A stretch of DNA of 64,000 nucleotides from Trametopsis cervina (taxonomy: Eukaryota; Basidiomycota; Agaricomycetes; Polyporales; Irpicaceae). The stretch covers positions 563,859 to 627,858 of the forward strand of contig MU278359.1 in NCBI GenBank assembly GCA_022385755.1, in the 5' to 3' direction. Positions 19,631-31,900 of the stretch are shown one piece after another (the stretch's first letter is position 1; each line of letters begins with the position of its first letter). The position numbers and the translations under genes were made by a program. The notes under the pieces were generated by a model. It was not told the DNA's origin. It was given only the letters and a program-made list of their open reading frames with translations, and ran no database searches.

Positions 19631-21655
19631 CTTGGCAGGTTTGTGCGCAACTACCTTGTGCGCCGGACTCGGTCAATCATTAGATCTATGCGAAACAAAC
19701 CACTACACTTACATCAGCAAAAAAACAAAATCGTGATTTAGCGTGGCCGAGCGTGCTGAGAGTTGGCGGAATAAATCATCGTGGGAAAGTATGCTAACCC
19801 GCTGCAACGACAACTCATTACCGTGTTAGGTTTATCAAGCATTTCAATGATATGTAATCTCTATATGCTTGTTTACATTAGCATCCATTCTTTTCTTACA
19901 GTTGCTAATGTGTGAGATAGTACAGGACATCGTGATTTATTAATGACGTCATCTCAAGCTGGGAGCGTCACAGCGAACCGAAGCCTTCAGCCCGCTGCAT
20001 ACAGTGGTGAGTGTGACTGTGCAGCACAAAGCCTCGGAGGTCTAACCTTATTTTTCAGACGTACTTCGACGCGCGGCTCTGTTTTGCATCCATTTGCACT
20101 ACCGCCACGCGCTCGCGACTCCATACTCGCAACCGCCCTCCTTTCCCCCGGCTCATGTTCATGCTCGACCTCGAGTGTCGCTCAATGCATGCCTCTACAG
20201 GCCTGCTACTATCACGCCCTCCCTTTCACCTCGTGCCATCAAGATAACACGTCGCGTCGGCTACGCGCTAGCTGCTTCTTTCATCGCCGGTATGTCTCAT
20301 TGACCTCCCCGACCATACCTCACCCCTGCACTATAGAGTAGTGCCACGCCACGTCCCCTGCACTACTCTTTACTTGCCGCACCCCCGAGGCCTTATATAT
20401 TGCGTCATATCTCACGTTCTGTGCTCTTTGCCAGATGACTGCCGCCGGCGGTACCTTCTAATAGGTAAGCCCGTCTGATTCCGCTCGAACTCACAACTGC
20501 AGCGATTGCCTGCACCGTAACCCCTTCTCTACCAAAGGACAAGCGCATATATGCATGTACCTTATTGCCTCTGCCTTCGCTGTAGAGGACTGACCGCATA
20601 CTGGCAGCACAAGCTTTGCCCACAGATACATCTCGCCGCGAACCACAAAATGGTCTGAACAGGCGACATCGGTTTCTGTCAAGTGAGTAGTGTCTTACAC
20701 TCTGTAGTGGCTTGAGCTGACGAGGTCATCCCCTGTACAAGGCTTGGAACGGAAAGCAGGGCGCAAGCAGGAAGAAGTTGTCGAACATCAACGAAGATAT
20801 CGGCCGCGCGTGCCCGCTGGCTGTTTCAGTCTCGAGCGTGTTCATTGTACTGTTAGCTACCACAATTTTGTTATGTAGTATAGAATAATCTAAATCTCAA
20901 TTCTGCTATGACTACGTTTCAATGCATTGCTGGGTAAACCATTAGATGTAATATATATTCCAGCAACCGGTCCAATGAGTGCCCAAATATGCTATTTATG
21001 CTTCTGAGTGTGCCATTGCATTGAATATCTGACTACTAGGAATGGCAATATGTTACAAAGCGAGGTAATCAGTTATACGATGATTCTATTACGAGGTGAG
21101 TGTGGCCAACTCTTAAATATGCAAGAGCTACCGCTACCTTCTCATGCCACAATGGTAGGGGTATATCTTGCTAGGTTAGGGTTATCTACGTAGGTAAAGC
21201 TAGGTATTGATTTTGTTTTTTTGGTGATGTACCTGTTACTGGAAGTGAGCAAAGCTGTGACATACGTCACATTTGTCACGGCTGCGGTTGCGTGGGCGGA
21301 ACGTGAAATGTGCAAGTCGCGGAGAGATTACAACGCTCTGTAATTGGCTGCTGACCCGGGAAGTTCCGCTAGCCTTAATAGGAAAGTGGGAATAGGAATG
21401 GCTTGCACATTTACTTATTGTGTGTGACGGGCTGTGTGACAACCATCGAATTCGAAGCAGCCGGACTCTGAATGCATGGCTTTCCAACAAATTCTCATGG
21501 TAACTTTCCAATACTGCAACAGCCTCATCGCCTACCGAGGACAGCCTGCTCGAGGGTTGTTCCGCTGACGAAGCCCCCGCCGCCGCCGACTTGCCCGACG
21601 ACCATACTTAAAGCTCACTGGGCTGTCCAGGCGCCACATACTTCCACTTCACAAC
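19631..21655. other. Intergenic region with a possible small unrecognised gene
   Basis: About 2 kb separate hda1 and the membrane protein. Near 20094-20290 (plus) an open frame ends 'RRVGYALAASFIAG' at a GTATGT donor, which could be a mitochondrial targeting or membrane segment. Possible continuation exons around 20433-20460 and 20505-20560 do not join convincingly. From 20850 to 21200 the sequence is AT-rich and empty. 21230-21650 probably holds the promoter of the next gene. Confidence 0.3.
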
Positions 21656-22624
21656 ATGTCCCAGCCCATAAGACCAGCCTTCAATCGCAAGGGCCTCTCA
21701 TATGCCGCCAAGGAGCTAGTCTTCGGCGGGAAGAGATTCTGCTGCTGTATACCCACTCGTTTTGGGGTGATTGCAGGATCTCTACTAACCTTCATAGTCG
21801 CAGGAGTACTCGCAGTCATCTTGTGGTTCGAGGTCGCGAGTGAGTGTGTATACTTTCCTATCCCTGTGACTCTGATTTCACACGGCACGCGCCCTTAAGC
21901 ACAGCACGACATGAGGTTTACAGAGACCGAGAGGCGCAATCTCATACTCGCAGGTGTGCTGGAGATTCTACTTTTCTTAGCATCTATCCTTGGGTACGTC
22001 TTGTCAGGGATATTAGAGGTCTGCTAATTAATAATCACTTCTCCCATTTAGATTCATTGGCGGGATCGTTCGCAAGCAGCTCTTCATTGCGATCTACTGC
22101 TACTTCCTCTATATCCACTTCCTTGTCAACTTAGGGGTGGGAATCTACCTGCTTTTTGTGGTGAATCACACTACCAATGTGGACATCACGGTCGCGTGCA
22201 ATCGAGTGATAGAGAACCCGGGAACGCAGAAGGATTGCTCGAGGCTGCTGAACGACCTCCGTGCAGTCTTCAACGGCGCGATCATTTGCGTACTGCTCAT
22301 GGAACTCTGTGCGTACTGTAATCCCTTGAATCTTCGTCGCTCATAGGTCTTTTCATAGATGGCGCTCTCGTGGTGACCCGCTATCTGAGGCAACTGAAAA
22401 GGGAGAAAACATCGTCTAGGCTGGCCAGCGATGAATTTGGCTTGAAGCCCCATTATTACTCCAATCTTGGCGACGATGACGAGAACGACGCGCTTATTGA
22501 CTCTGCATACCATCCACGACCCTTGTCGTCGGTATCACAAACGGCGGCAGCATCTCATTTTCCAGTCATGCCGCAAGCTTTCCCTTTCCCCAGCCCAGAA
22601 CAGGAGAAGCATTTAGATGGATGA
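21656..22624 (+). CDS. Small four-helix membrane protein, function unknown
   Basis: ATG at 21656. Exons: 21656-21839, 21900-21993, 22052-22308, 22347-22624; 270 aa in frame, with a last intron of only 38 bp. Hydrophobic segments lie around residues 35-57 ('FGVIAGSLLTFIVAGVLAVI'), 75-93 ('LILAGVLEILLFLASILG'), 102-130 ('AIYCYFLYIHFLVNLGVGIY') and 168-190. Between helices three and four is a loop with Cys, Asn and a 'KDC' motif. The C-terminal tail of about 85 residues is polar with an acidic patch ('GDDDENDALID'), likely cytosolic. The layout is tetraspan-like, but I recognise no family. Confidence 0.7.
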
Positions 22625-23040
22625 TGCAGACTGATGAGCGTCTGGGTCTACGAACTTTGTGTACTGTATTGTCGGAGTGTTGGAAGTAAGCTGTCTGCTT
22701 TATGATCAGCCAAGCCTTTGGGCCACCTCACTTCAACGATAGGAACCTTGACTGGTGAGGTTCCTGTAGTCGTTCATCGGTAAACGCACACGGCTGTTAT
22801 CAGGAGTGAAACCGACGGGAGGTGGCAGCTGGTGGTAGCTGCACCATGTTATATCTTTTGTTGTAGATCACAATAGGCGCCGAATGTAGCGTATCTCGCA
22901 TTTATGCGTGACTTGAGCATGCCTAGTTGTGCCCAACTCAGCGTGCCGCAGGACTTTCCGTCGCCCATCCAAACCCTTTGTTTCCTACGTTCTCTGGCCC
23001 TAACAGCGTTCGGCAGGACCATCATCCGTTCAACTGTACG
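22625..23040. promoter_or_regulatory. Intergenic, presumed promoter of amidohydrolase B
   Basis: 416 bp between two co-directional genes. The frames here are short and nothing else was recognised. A short imperfect inverted repeat (GAACCTTGACTGGTGAGGTTC, near 22742-22762) could be part of the upstream gene's terminator. Confidence 0.3.
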
Positions 23041-26000
23041 ATGGAGAAGGCTCTGCCTCGTCCCGTCGCAGTCACGACGCGACCAACTAGGCGGTTTCCC
23101 GCTCGCAATACCCTACTAGGCCTGATACCTGCAGTCGCATGTTTCCTGGGCATCTGGTACGGCTTCGCGTTTGGGCAAGGTATCAAGTTCTGGGAGTCGT
23201 ATACCATCAACCGACTGTCACCCCAGGCTACGGCTGCGCTCTCGAAGTGTGCCTACCTTCACAACGCGCCCGGTCCCTCCGCCGACTTCTACAAACGCAC
23301 AGAGTCTGATAGGTTCGTGCCAGGAACGAAGCCCACCCTCCTCAAGAATGCGAAGATCTGGACGGGCGATAAGAATGGCACAGAAGTCGTCTATGCCGAT
23401 ATTCTCTTAGATAAAGGTGTCATTAAGGGTATTGGTCAAACTGGGTCAAAGTGGTTCAAGTCCTTGAAGGAGGACTACGAGGTCATTGACGTGAAATATG
23501 CTTGGGTCACTCCGGGGTACGTCACAATGCAATGCACGGTACATGCCTTCATGCAACGTGTTTATATACAGTATCGTCGACTTGCACTCTCATTTGGGGG
23601 ACGCGCCGAGCCCGGCTCTAGATGGTGCTGAGGATGATAATTCTCTTCATGGGATAGCGCAGCCGTGGATGCGCGCTGTCGACGGCCTCAATACACACGA
23701 CGATTCCTACGCGCTTTCAATTGCCGGAGGAGTGACGACCGCTCTTGTGCTACCCGGATCAGCCAATGCCATCGGTATGCCAGCTTGCACATAACCTCGC
23801 GGCAATATTGACTGAGACAAATCAGGCGGACAGGGCGTCACTATCAAGCTGCGTAAGACTGCTGAGAGATCTCCTACAGCTATGCTTCTGGAGCCGCCGT
23901 ACAACTTCAACACTTCATTCCCGAAGCCTGACGGTCCCCCCCGTTGGCGTCAGATGAAGTGAGTGGAAGGGTTGCCCCCACATGCATGTATATCATTGAG
24001 ACATTCCTTTATAGACACGCTTGTGGTGAGTCTTGTAAGCAGTAGTATAACCATACGGTTCTTATGTCTGGGCGGTCGGCTAGGCGAAAATCCCTGTGAG
24101 ATTTAGTCCCCATGCTGAATTGAAAAGAGCACTGATACATTTCTCTGTAGCACGCGTTTACGGAGGCACTCGTATGGACACCATATGGGCGTTCCGCGCT
24201 GCGTATGTTTCTACTGTAGAGGTCATGGGAAGATTGCTTACAATTATCTCATTGTAGTTACAATAAGGCTCGTGAACTCAAGCAAGCCCAAGATGCTTAC
24301 TGCGCCAAGGTAGAGGCAGGAAATTTTGATGAGATTGCCGGCCAGGCGTACCCAGAAGACTTGCAATGGGAAGCTCTTGTTGACGTCCTTCGGGGCCGTG
24401 TGAAGGTCTGGTCATGCTGAGCGTCGGTCTGGTCGCATATGTTCACCTGTCTACTTAGGTTCAAGTACACTGCTATGAAACTGTGGATTTAGATGACATT
24501 GTTCGGGTGAGCCAGGGTCATTATCAGTCGAATATGGGGTCTGAGCATACTTTGTATAGCTCTCTAACGAGTTCGAATTTTCAATCGCTGCATTCCATCA
24601 TGCACATGAGGCTTATCTCGTCCCCGACGTCCTGAAAAGGGCCTACGGTATGTGCAGATGTGCATCGTAACTCATGGAATCTGATTTCTTCCTCATTCTC
24701 ACAGGGCATCCCCCTGCAGTAGCGATGTTTGCTACTAATGCCAGGTTATTTTCTCCGTACAATGCCGTAAGGGGCCGATACTGATAAATCACAAGATACA
24801 AGCGAGAAGCCTACAGAGGATCTGAATTTGCCGCTCGTATCCTGGCTGAGAACGGGTTGCCGGTTGTTATGAAGGTCCTGATAACCGTTATTGTTCCCTG
24901 GGCTACCTATTGTTGATCTTATCAATACAGAGCGATCACCCTGTCTTGAATTCTAGGTACCTACTTTACGAGGCCCAGCAGGCTTACTTATACGGTCTGC
25001 CGGAAAACCTCGCAATAGCTTCAGTCACCAGGTATATTTCCAGTTTCGCCCAGCCTGATACTGTGGCTTACTTTCGGATCAGTACCCCTGCAATGGTCAT
25101 GGGTCTAGGTCACCGTATTGGATACGTCAGAGAAGGTGCGTACTACATACTGGGAAATTAACTATCGTCGATGTGACATATTATATAGGCTATGATGCTG
25201 GTAGGACGATCAGTATACACTGCGTAGACTCAAGTACTTACTTTGATTGAAGACCTCGTAATCTGGGATAGTCACCCTCTCTCTCTCGGCGCAACTCCCA
25301 CGCAGGTATTCATCGACGGCGTCCCCCAGCTGGTTAAGCCGTATTCTACACGGAAACCAGACGTGTTCCAGCGCACACCCGGGGTACCTAACTATGATAA
25401 GGAAGCGGAGGCAGCCTTGCAATACGAAGGTCTACCCCCGCTCGAGCCCAAGCGCTCCAAGGCGAACTTTGTGTTGTTCACTAACGTCCGAAGCACTTTC
25501 AGCCGAGTAGGAGAGGAGGTCCTCGAAACCTTTTCCGCCCAAAGCGATGAACTTGGAGCTGTACTCGTCAAGAATGGCAGAGTTATATGCTTTGGAAATA
25601 AACGGTGCAGCGCGCAAGCATCTCTCGGAGATAGTGCAGAGGTTATCGACCTCAATGGCGGATCCATTGCCCCCGGTCTGACAACGTTCGGGTCAGCACT
25701 TGGTCTTGAAGAGATCACCGCTGAACCTTCTACAAATGACGGCTTGGTCTTCGACCCTCTCGTTCAGAAAATACCGTCCATAGTTGGTGGGGATGCTGCC
25801 TTGGTCCGCGCCGTTGACGGTTTACAGTTCGGTGGCCGGGATACCCTGTTAGCCTATCACTCTGGTGTGACTACTGCCATCACTGCTCCAGTCGGTGCGG
25901 TGTTCTATGCCGGCCTCAGCACAACATTCTCTACAGGTGCACTCAGCAAATTAGAAGACCACGCTGTGATTCAGGAAGTGAATGCGGTGCATGTCGCTGT

Positions 26001-26824
26001 CCGTCACTTTGGAAGGGGACCCTCTGTCAGCACTCAAATCAGCACGTTGAGAAGGCTACTCGTCAACCCTCCAAAGGGTCCAGCTGGGGAGCACTTCAAG
26101 GGAGTTGCTGATGTATGTTCAATGAATTCTTCTGCCATTGCTCTTGCTGATCATATGCACTGAATAGGGAAGGGTGACTTTGGTTGTCGACGCGGATAGT
26201 GCAGATATCATCGCCACATTAATCCTTCTCAAGAAGGAGGTGGAGAACTTGACAGGTAATAGCATCAGCTTTACCATCACTGGCGCTGTCGAGGCGCACC
26301 TGCTCGCCGAAGAGCTCGCAGCAGCGAAAGTAGGTGTCATCCAAACACCAGCACGACCTTTCCCCACTGTATGGGAGCAGAGACGAATGTAAACTATTGT
26401 CTCTATTCCCTTCATTCAAGCTCTAACCTGACTGTTTTTAGCCTTCCTGGACATCCTATTTCTGAAGAGACATCAGTCGAAGTGTTGCTTAGGCACAACG
26501 TTACAGTAGGTGTCGGTGTTGGCGGAGAGCCGTGGCAAGTTCGAAACACTCGCTTTGATATAGCCTGGGTAAGTTCCGTGTTTCAATAATGTGGCTTGTA
26601 CAATCTGAGTTGACATTGAACAGCTCGCCATCGATGCTGGAGGTAGTATCTCGAAGGCCAAAGCCATAGCCTTAACTTCCACCAACATTAACAAGCTGCT
26701 TGGCGGCAAAGCTGAGGCAGATGACTACGAGCTAGTAGCAACTGAAGGCGGAGATTTGCTTGATTTCTCCAGTAAGGTCAGGGCTGTAATATCGCCGAGA
26801 CGTGGATTGGTGGACTTTCTGTAA
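23041..26824 (+). CDS. Two-lobed, membrane-anchored amidohydrolase (paralogue B)
   Basis: Exons: 23041-23516, 23572-23774, 23826-23958, 24015-24025, 24084-24095, 24151-24202, 24258-24405, 24459-24506, 24560-24647, 24705-24744, 24796-24874, 24931-25031, 25083-25135, 25189-25200, 25253-26112, 26168-26388, 26442-26568, 26624-26824; 954 aa in frame. An N-terminal anchor ('LLGLIPAVACFLGIWYGFAF') precedes lobe 1 with 'VTPGIVDLHSHLG' (H164, H166), 'QVHCYE', 'FHHAHE' and 'SDHPVLNSRY'. In lobe 2 the corresponding loop reads 'IAPGLTTFGSALG', without metal ligands. Several exons have the same length as in paralogue A (133, 11, 12, 52, 48, 88, 12, 221 nt), proving common descent. B has introns A lacks (for example 24745-24795) and lacks A's first intron. 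It converges on the ATP5 gene. Confidence 0.86.
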
Positions 26825-26979
26825 TTTATATGGGGCGTGCTGCAATTAGCCGACCTTTATTCTTATGTGTTTCCGGACAACAACTGTCTCCTAGCAAAAC
26901 CATCGAGCGTTGCTGAAGAAATCATAAGAGCGCATTGCACAGCCGCCAACAAAGAGTTCCTCTATGTAATTCCACCATC

Positions 26980-27730
26980 CTAAACAGATTCTGCAAGTAT
27001 AGCAATATTAGCACCGAAACTGTGAGCATAATGATGTCCACATACGCTGGAGAAGGCTGTTCAGCTTGTTGACTCGCGATGCGACACTGAGGTCAATGGA
27101 CTTCTCGCCAAAGTCCACAACAATACCGCCTAGAATTGAAGGGTTCACCTGCAGAATTCGTTGCAGTTGAGCGATAGAATATAACAATGATGGGTAGTGA
27201 CATACCTTGTTGACCACCTTAACCGTCTTCGCAGCTTGCGCAGCCTGCGATTGCTTGAGTACACTCTCAAGACGCGTCTGGGCGTCCTTGGGGAGAGGAG
27301 TGGAGGAAGTGATGGTGACGGTGAGTTCACCCTTGTGCGCCGCGAACAGCTCGTTGAAGCCCTCAATAACACCCTCCGCCTCCGTCAACCTTCCATTCTC
27401 TGACAGGACCGAGAAAAGGTTTTTGGTGATATCCGAAATGGCAGCCTTCTTCAGGGCGGAGCTTTCTGTCTGCTTGAACAGCGCCTGTAGACCAGTGGCG
27501 CGGTCGTTTGACGAGAGGGTGGGGTTGTTCACAAACGAGCTGAGCTCTGGCGCGCTCTTGATGGTGCTCGCGATGGCACTGAGCTCGTTCTGGACCTTGT
27601 CAAGGTCAGCTGCCGACTTGTTAAGAGCGGCTGAGAAGACGGCTTTAGAGTACTTGAGAGCGATAGTGCTCGCCGCGCGACGTCCAATGCCAGCAGAGAC
27701 GGCGGCTGTGCGGAGCGGTGTGCGCAACAT
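26980..27730 (-). CDS. ATP5: Mitochondrial F1Fo ATP synthase OSCP subunit
   Basis: OSCP joins the F1 head to the peripheral stalk. ATG at 27730. Exons 27730-27206, 27148-27046 and 26990-26980 give 212 aa, the normal size. The N terminus is an Arg/Ala/Ser-rich mitochondrial presequence ('MLRTPLRTAAVSAGIGRRAA'). Family features include 'YSKAVFSAALNKS', 'NGRLTEAEGVIEGFNELFAA', 'GELTVTITSSTPL' and the C-terminal 'NPSILGGIVVDFGEKSIDLS' with 'RVNKLNSLL'. The last coding exon is only 11 nt and supplies the final residues and the stop. It is a single housekeeping gene wedged between the amidohydrolase paralogues. Confidence 0.93.
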
Positions 27731-28065
27731 GGTGAGAGAGAAATGGAGTTGACGAGGACGATGTGGACGATGTTGAACGCGTTCCACAGAAATGGGACTT
27801 GACTCCCGGCAATTGCCGTGCGGGCAATTTCGGCTCGCAAGATTCTGGCCCTACAGTACAGTATTGTACCGGCCGCACAGACTGTACTATAAAATAGCCT
27901 CAATCAAATTACACTGCGTCTTACATGCGCTACTCACTGCTGACAATAGCCCTGTGAGCGGGTGTAGATATGTCAACATATTAGTTTAGCTGGGCAGCGA
28001 CTCTCGTCATGACCTGACAAAGTCTCCCGTCAACGCTGGATCTTATGCCTTGACCCTCGACTACG
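27731..28065. promoter_or_regulatory. Divergent promoter region, ATP5 / PPC decarboxylase
   Basis: 335 bp between two start codons facing away from each other; it must contain both promoters. Near 27810-27840 there is a GC-rich imperfect repeat (GGCAATTGCC followed by GTGCGGGCAATTT). No known factor site was identified. Confidence 0.4.
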
Positions 28066-28905
28066 ATGACCAAACCGCAATTTATTGCAGAGAAAGAACG
28101 AGCCGCAGGATTCGTCCATGTCGTGCTCATTCTCTCGGGAAGTGTGGCCTCCATCAAGGCCTCGCTGATCGTGTCCGAGCTCTTAACTGTCGGTTTCTTC
28201 CACCTCTGATGTACGGTACGAAGCGATAATAATACCTCTGACATAGTATCGCAACGTCAAGGTTGAGGTTGTTGCAACTAAAGCATCACTAACCTTCTTC
28301 AAGGTTGCCGACATAGAGAAGGCGGGGGCAAGGGTGTGGCAAGACGAGGACGAATGGCTCGTACGTGCTCTGCGGTGCGACGTTCACTCATCGTCGTTTC
28401 AACGAGCAATGGCAGGATACATACAAAATCGGCGACCCGATTTTGCACATCGAGCTACGCCGGTGGGCGGATATCGTGCTGGTAGCCCCTTGCTCTGCGA
28501 ATACGCTCTCAAAGATCGCTCACGGAACTTGTGACAACCTCGCGGTATTATCTGAGCTTCCCCTTGTATACAGCATCGTTGATCTCATTGCGCTCCCTAG
28601 ACATGTCTTTTGAGAGCACTCGCTCCCACAACCCCTACGTATATTTTCCCCGCAATGAACACATTGATGTATGAGCACCCATTGACAAACGAGCATCTTC
28701 GCGTGGTGAAAGAGATCATTGGGTACACCGTAGTGGGACCAATAGGCAAGGGTTTGGCATGTGGTGACGTTGGTAAGTGGCAAACGACGTTTGCGCGACA
28801 GACAATGCCACATGTTTATAATTGTCGTCAGGTCTAGGAGCAATGACCGAATGGAAGGATATTGTGCAAGTTGTGATACACAGATTTAGTCTATCGCGTG
28901 TGTAA
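28066..28905 (+). CDS. Phosphopantothenoylcysteine decarboxylase (coenzyme A synthesis)
   Basis: A flavoprotein that decarboxylates 4'-phosphopantothenoylcysteine in CoA biosynthesis (HAL3/PPCDC family). Exons 28066-28188, 28247-28360, 28416-28544, 28601-28772 and 28832-28905 give 203 aa, the compact size of the stand-alone enzyme. Motifs are 'SGSVASIKASLI' (FMN phosphate loop), 'LHIELRRWADIVLVAPCSAN' with the catalytic His, 'PAMNTLMYEHP' (usually PAMNTxMW) and 'GKGLACGDVG' with the active-site Cys. There is no acidic tail like that of yeast Hal3. Its stop lies 54 bp from that of paralogue C on the other strand, so the 3' UTRs must overlap. Confidence 0.9.
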
Positions 28906-28959
28906 ATCAAGCAATTGCGCAATCCGTTACTGTACCCTACTCGTCGATTGAGCACGAAG

Positions 28960-31900
28960 CTATGCCCATTTCAGGCCATTCCTTTCTATTGATTCGAGGA
29001 AATCTACCTTTCGTCGCCGTGGTGAGATGATAGCGATTACTTTGCCCTCAAAGCTTAATAAATCACCCCCTGACGTGGCGACCAGGTCGCTCTCGTATGG
29101 ATCGACGGGCAAGCCCAATAACCTCTCGAGGTTTGATGAGGCAATAGCGAGAGCAGAACCTCTGGTCAAAACGTGTGGAGAATCGAGCAGTGCCTGCACA
29201 GGTCAAGCAGGTTAGATGAAAGGCTCCGTCAGGTTATCATGAAGAGCCTTACCCAGCCAGCGTCCCACCGCAGATTACGCACCGCCCACCCACTGAGCGC
29301 AGGTTCCGCTGATGTACCTTGCGGCCCGATGGCCACTGTAACGCCTGCTCGCAGGAGGTGCCCAATGGTACTCTCGTTCGTAATCGGTAGACCCGCGATC
29401 CTGAAAGGCTGTTAAACCTAACAAATGCGACAAACAGTATGCGCTTACCCTCTACGCTGGTCCCATACATAGGGCTAACGGAACACCATATATGAGCAAA
29501 ACGAATATTGAGCCGGATGCGAAGGAACATACGTAAGGTCGTGGAGGCATCAAAATGACACCAACATCGGCCTTTGCAAGCTCACCCGCCAATAGATAAG
29601 CCTCTGCACCGCCTAATATGGTGAACCTCAGAGAATGGCCTATTTCTGCTTCCAATTCCACCTTCAGCCTCAGCAAGGTTGCAATTATGTCTGCATTATC
29701 TGTCCTCACAACCAAAGGAATGTCGCCCTAGTTGTATAGCCATGAATTCAATGTCCATACGAGGCAGACAGTTATACTCATACCTTGGCCAGTTTATGAA
29801 TCCAGTGTTCTGCTTTGCCTCCTGGCGGATGTAGAATGAATCGACGTAGAGTAGCAATCTCAGTGCTGAGGCTTGGTCTACTTCCATGCCCAAGGGTAAC
29901 GTGCAGAGCGACAATTGCCTGTACGATCGCCCCCTCCTCTAGCTTACTAGAAGCTCCAAGGGAGAACGCGACACTCAAGCCGCCCGCGAACGCTGCATGG
30001 GCAGGCGCAGTAATGGCTGTCACCACTCCCGCGCGGTACGCCAGACTTCAGAACGCATGATGCTGATCAGCGTCTAAAGTTCCAGGTCAAGAAATACCGA
30101 CTTACAGCGCATCACGGGTACCGAAATGGAGGCCGTCTGCCGCACGAGGAACATATCCATCGCCACCGACTATCGAAGGTACACCCACGATAGGGTCGAA
30201 CACATCGCCATCGACTGTAGAAGGCTCCATGGCGATCGAACCGAGGCCAATCTGGGAGCCAGCTGTCACTAAACCAGGTTGGATTGAGCCGCCATCGAGG
30301 TCGATTATGACGGGCTTGTCCGTTGCTATGTATGATGCACAGGAGTCAAAGCTAAGCTGTTGGCAGACAATCCTCCCGTCGTGTACAACGACTACCCCGC
30401 GCGCCATGGATTGTTCGGGTGTTGAGAGTGTTTCAATGATAGCACCGTCACTGTTCTTGGAGAAGACAGAACTGACGTTGGCAAAGACGACAAAGCCCGG
30501 GCTGAACTTGGGTGGGAGGAGGGGCGGTAGTCCTTCGTATTTGACAGCTTCGTCGGCTTCCTTGTCGAAATTGGGCGGGGATGGTGCATGTTGCGCTGCC
30601 GCGGGCTTGGGGACCGTGTACGGAGCCTGGATTTGGCGGAGGCCATCTATGAATACCTGAATTGGTGTGGCACCGAGGGCTAGCGGGTGGCTATCCCAGA
30701 CCACGATATCTAATCGTGTACGAGAAGTCAATGGGGAAGCTCATCGGACAAAAAGATCGATCGCATACCAGCATCATAACCTGTTATACACCAGCCTGAG
30801 TCAGTCAGGCGATGCGGCAAGTAACATTAGACTTACCGGATTTGATGAAACCAATCCGGTGATCCAACCCCAGAACCTTCGCGGCCGTGGTAGTGACTGA
30901 TGCCAGAGCCACGTTCTTTTCCAGACCCCAATAGTGAGCTTGAGCGGCTTCATGGATAAGGTAGCGCGACACGATGGCGGAATGGTCTGACTACAGCCAG
31001 TAACAGTCGCTCAGTTGATGTGCATTATCTAAAGATGATCGAGGAGTATATACCTTCATTACCACGTCGATATCGTGGCTCGCGAGAACTCTGGGGGCGA
31101 ACTCTGAATGCCGATACGCTTCCCGCTTATACCTGTGCAGGCTCTCATTTAAGATATCAACAGTGTGCTTGAAGATCAAACTGACCTCGCGAAAGCCGCG
31201 AACATAGCAATCGCAGGCGGATGTTCTGTATCTCTTTGGATGATTTCCGAAGCACGACTTGATGATTGCACTTACCATATGCGCGCTTTAAAACGTCGGG
31301 AACAAGCCAGGCTTCGTGGGCATGGTGGAAGGCTGCGACGGGGAACTGGAACTCATTAGTAAGTCTCACGAAGTCATCTATGTCCACAGCTTCGTAGCAG
31401 TGTGTCTGGACCTAAGACCTTAATGTCATTATCGCACGGCAGGATCGCCGAGGCGGAGTCCTTACTTTCACTCTGCCACGCAAAACGTCCACGAGAGCTT
31501 CCCATTGTAGACTCTCCGGAAAGTCCTTGCCTTCGATGGCACGCCAGTCACCGGCAACAGCTTTTGCACAATACTCGTCCTGAGAGTTCTTGATCTTGCG
31601 TGCAGTGTCGTAGCTACAAAAGCAAGTCAGGTCAATGCCTCAGTAGGGAGTGGTATTGGCGCACGCTTGACGGAATGCCCAGAAGGTGTCCATACGTGTG
31701 CCCGAATACACTCTAGCTTCGAATATCTTTCAGAGAGGATATATGCGTAAAGACCGACAGGCAACTCACAAGGATTCTCGCCTGCAAGAAAAGTCGCATC
31801 AGCAAGCTCTTCTAGATATCATGAAGCGTCACGTACCACATGCATGTCTTCGAGAGCATCATCAAGATCTAAAGGGCGCAGTAGATGATGAGACCACGTA

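Noticed and set aside
31660..31720. Apparent one-base deletion in amidohydrolase C at the 'FWAFR' codons
   Set aside because: Careful re-reading shows the bases TGGGCATTCCG are complete; the exon is 52 nt like its paralogues and the gene is intact.
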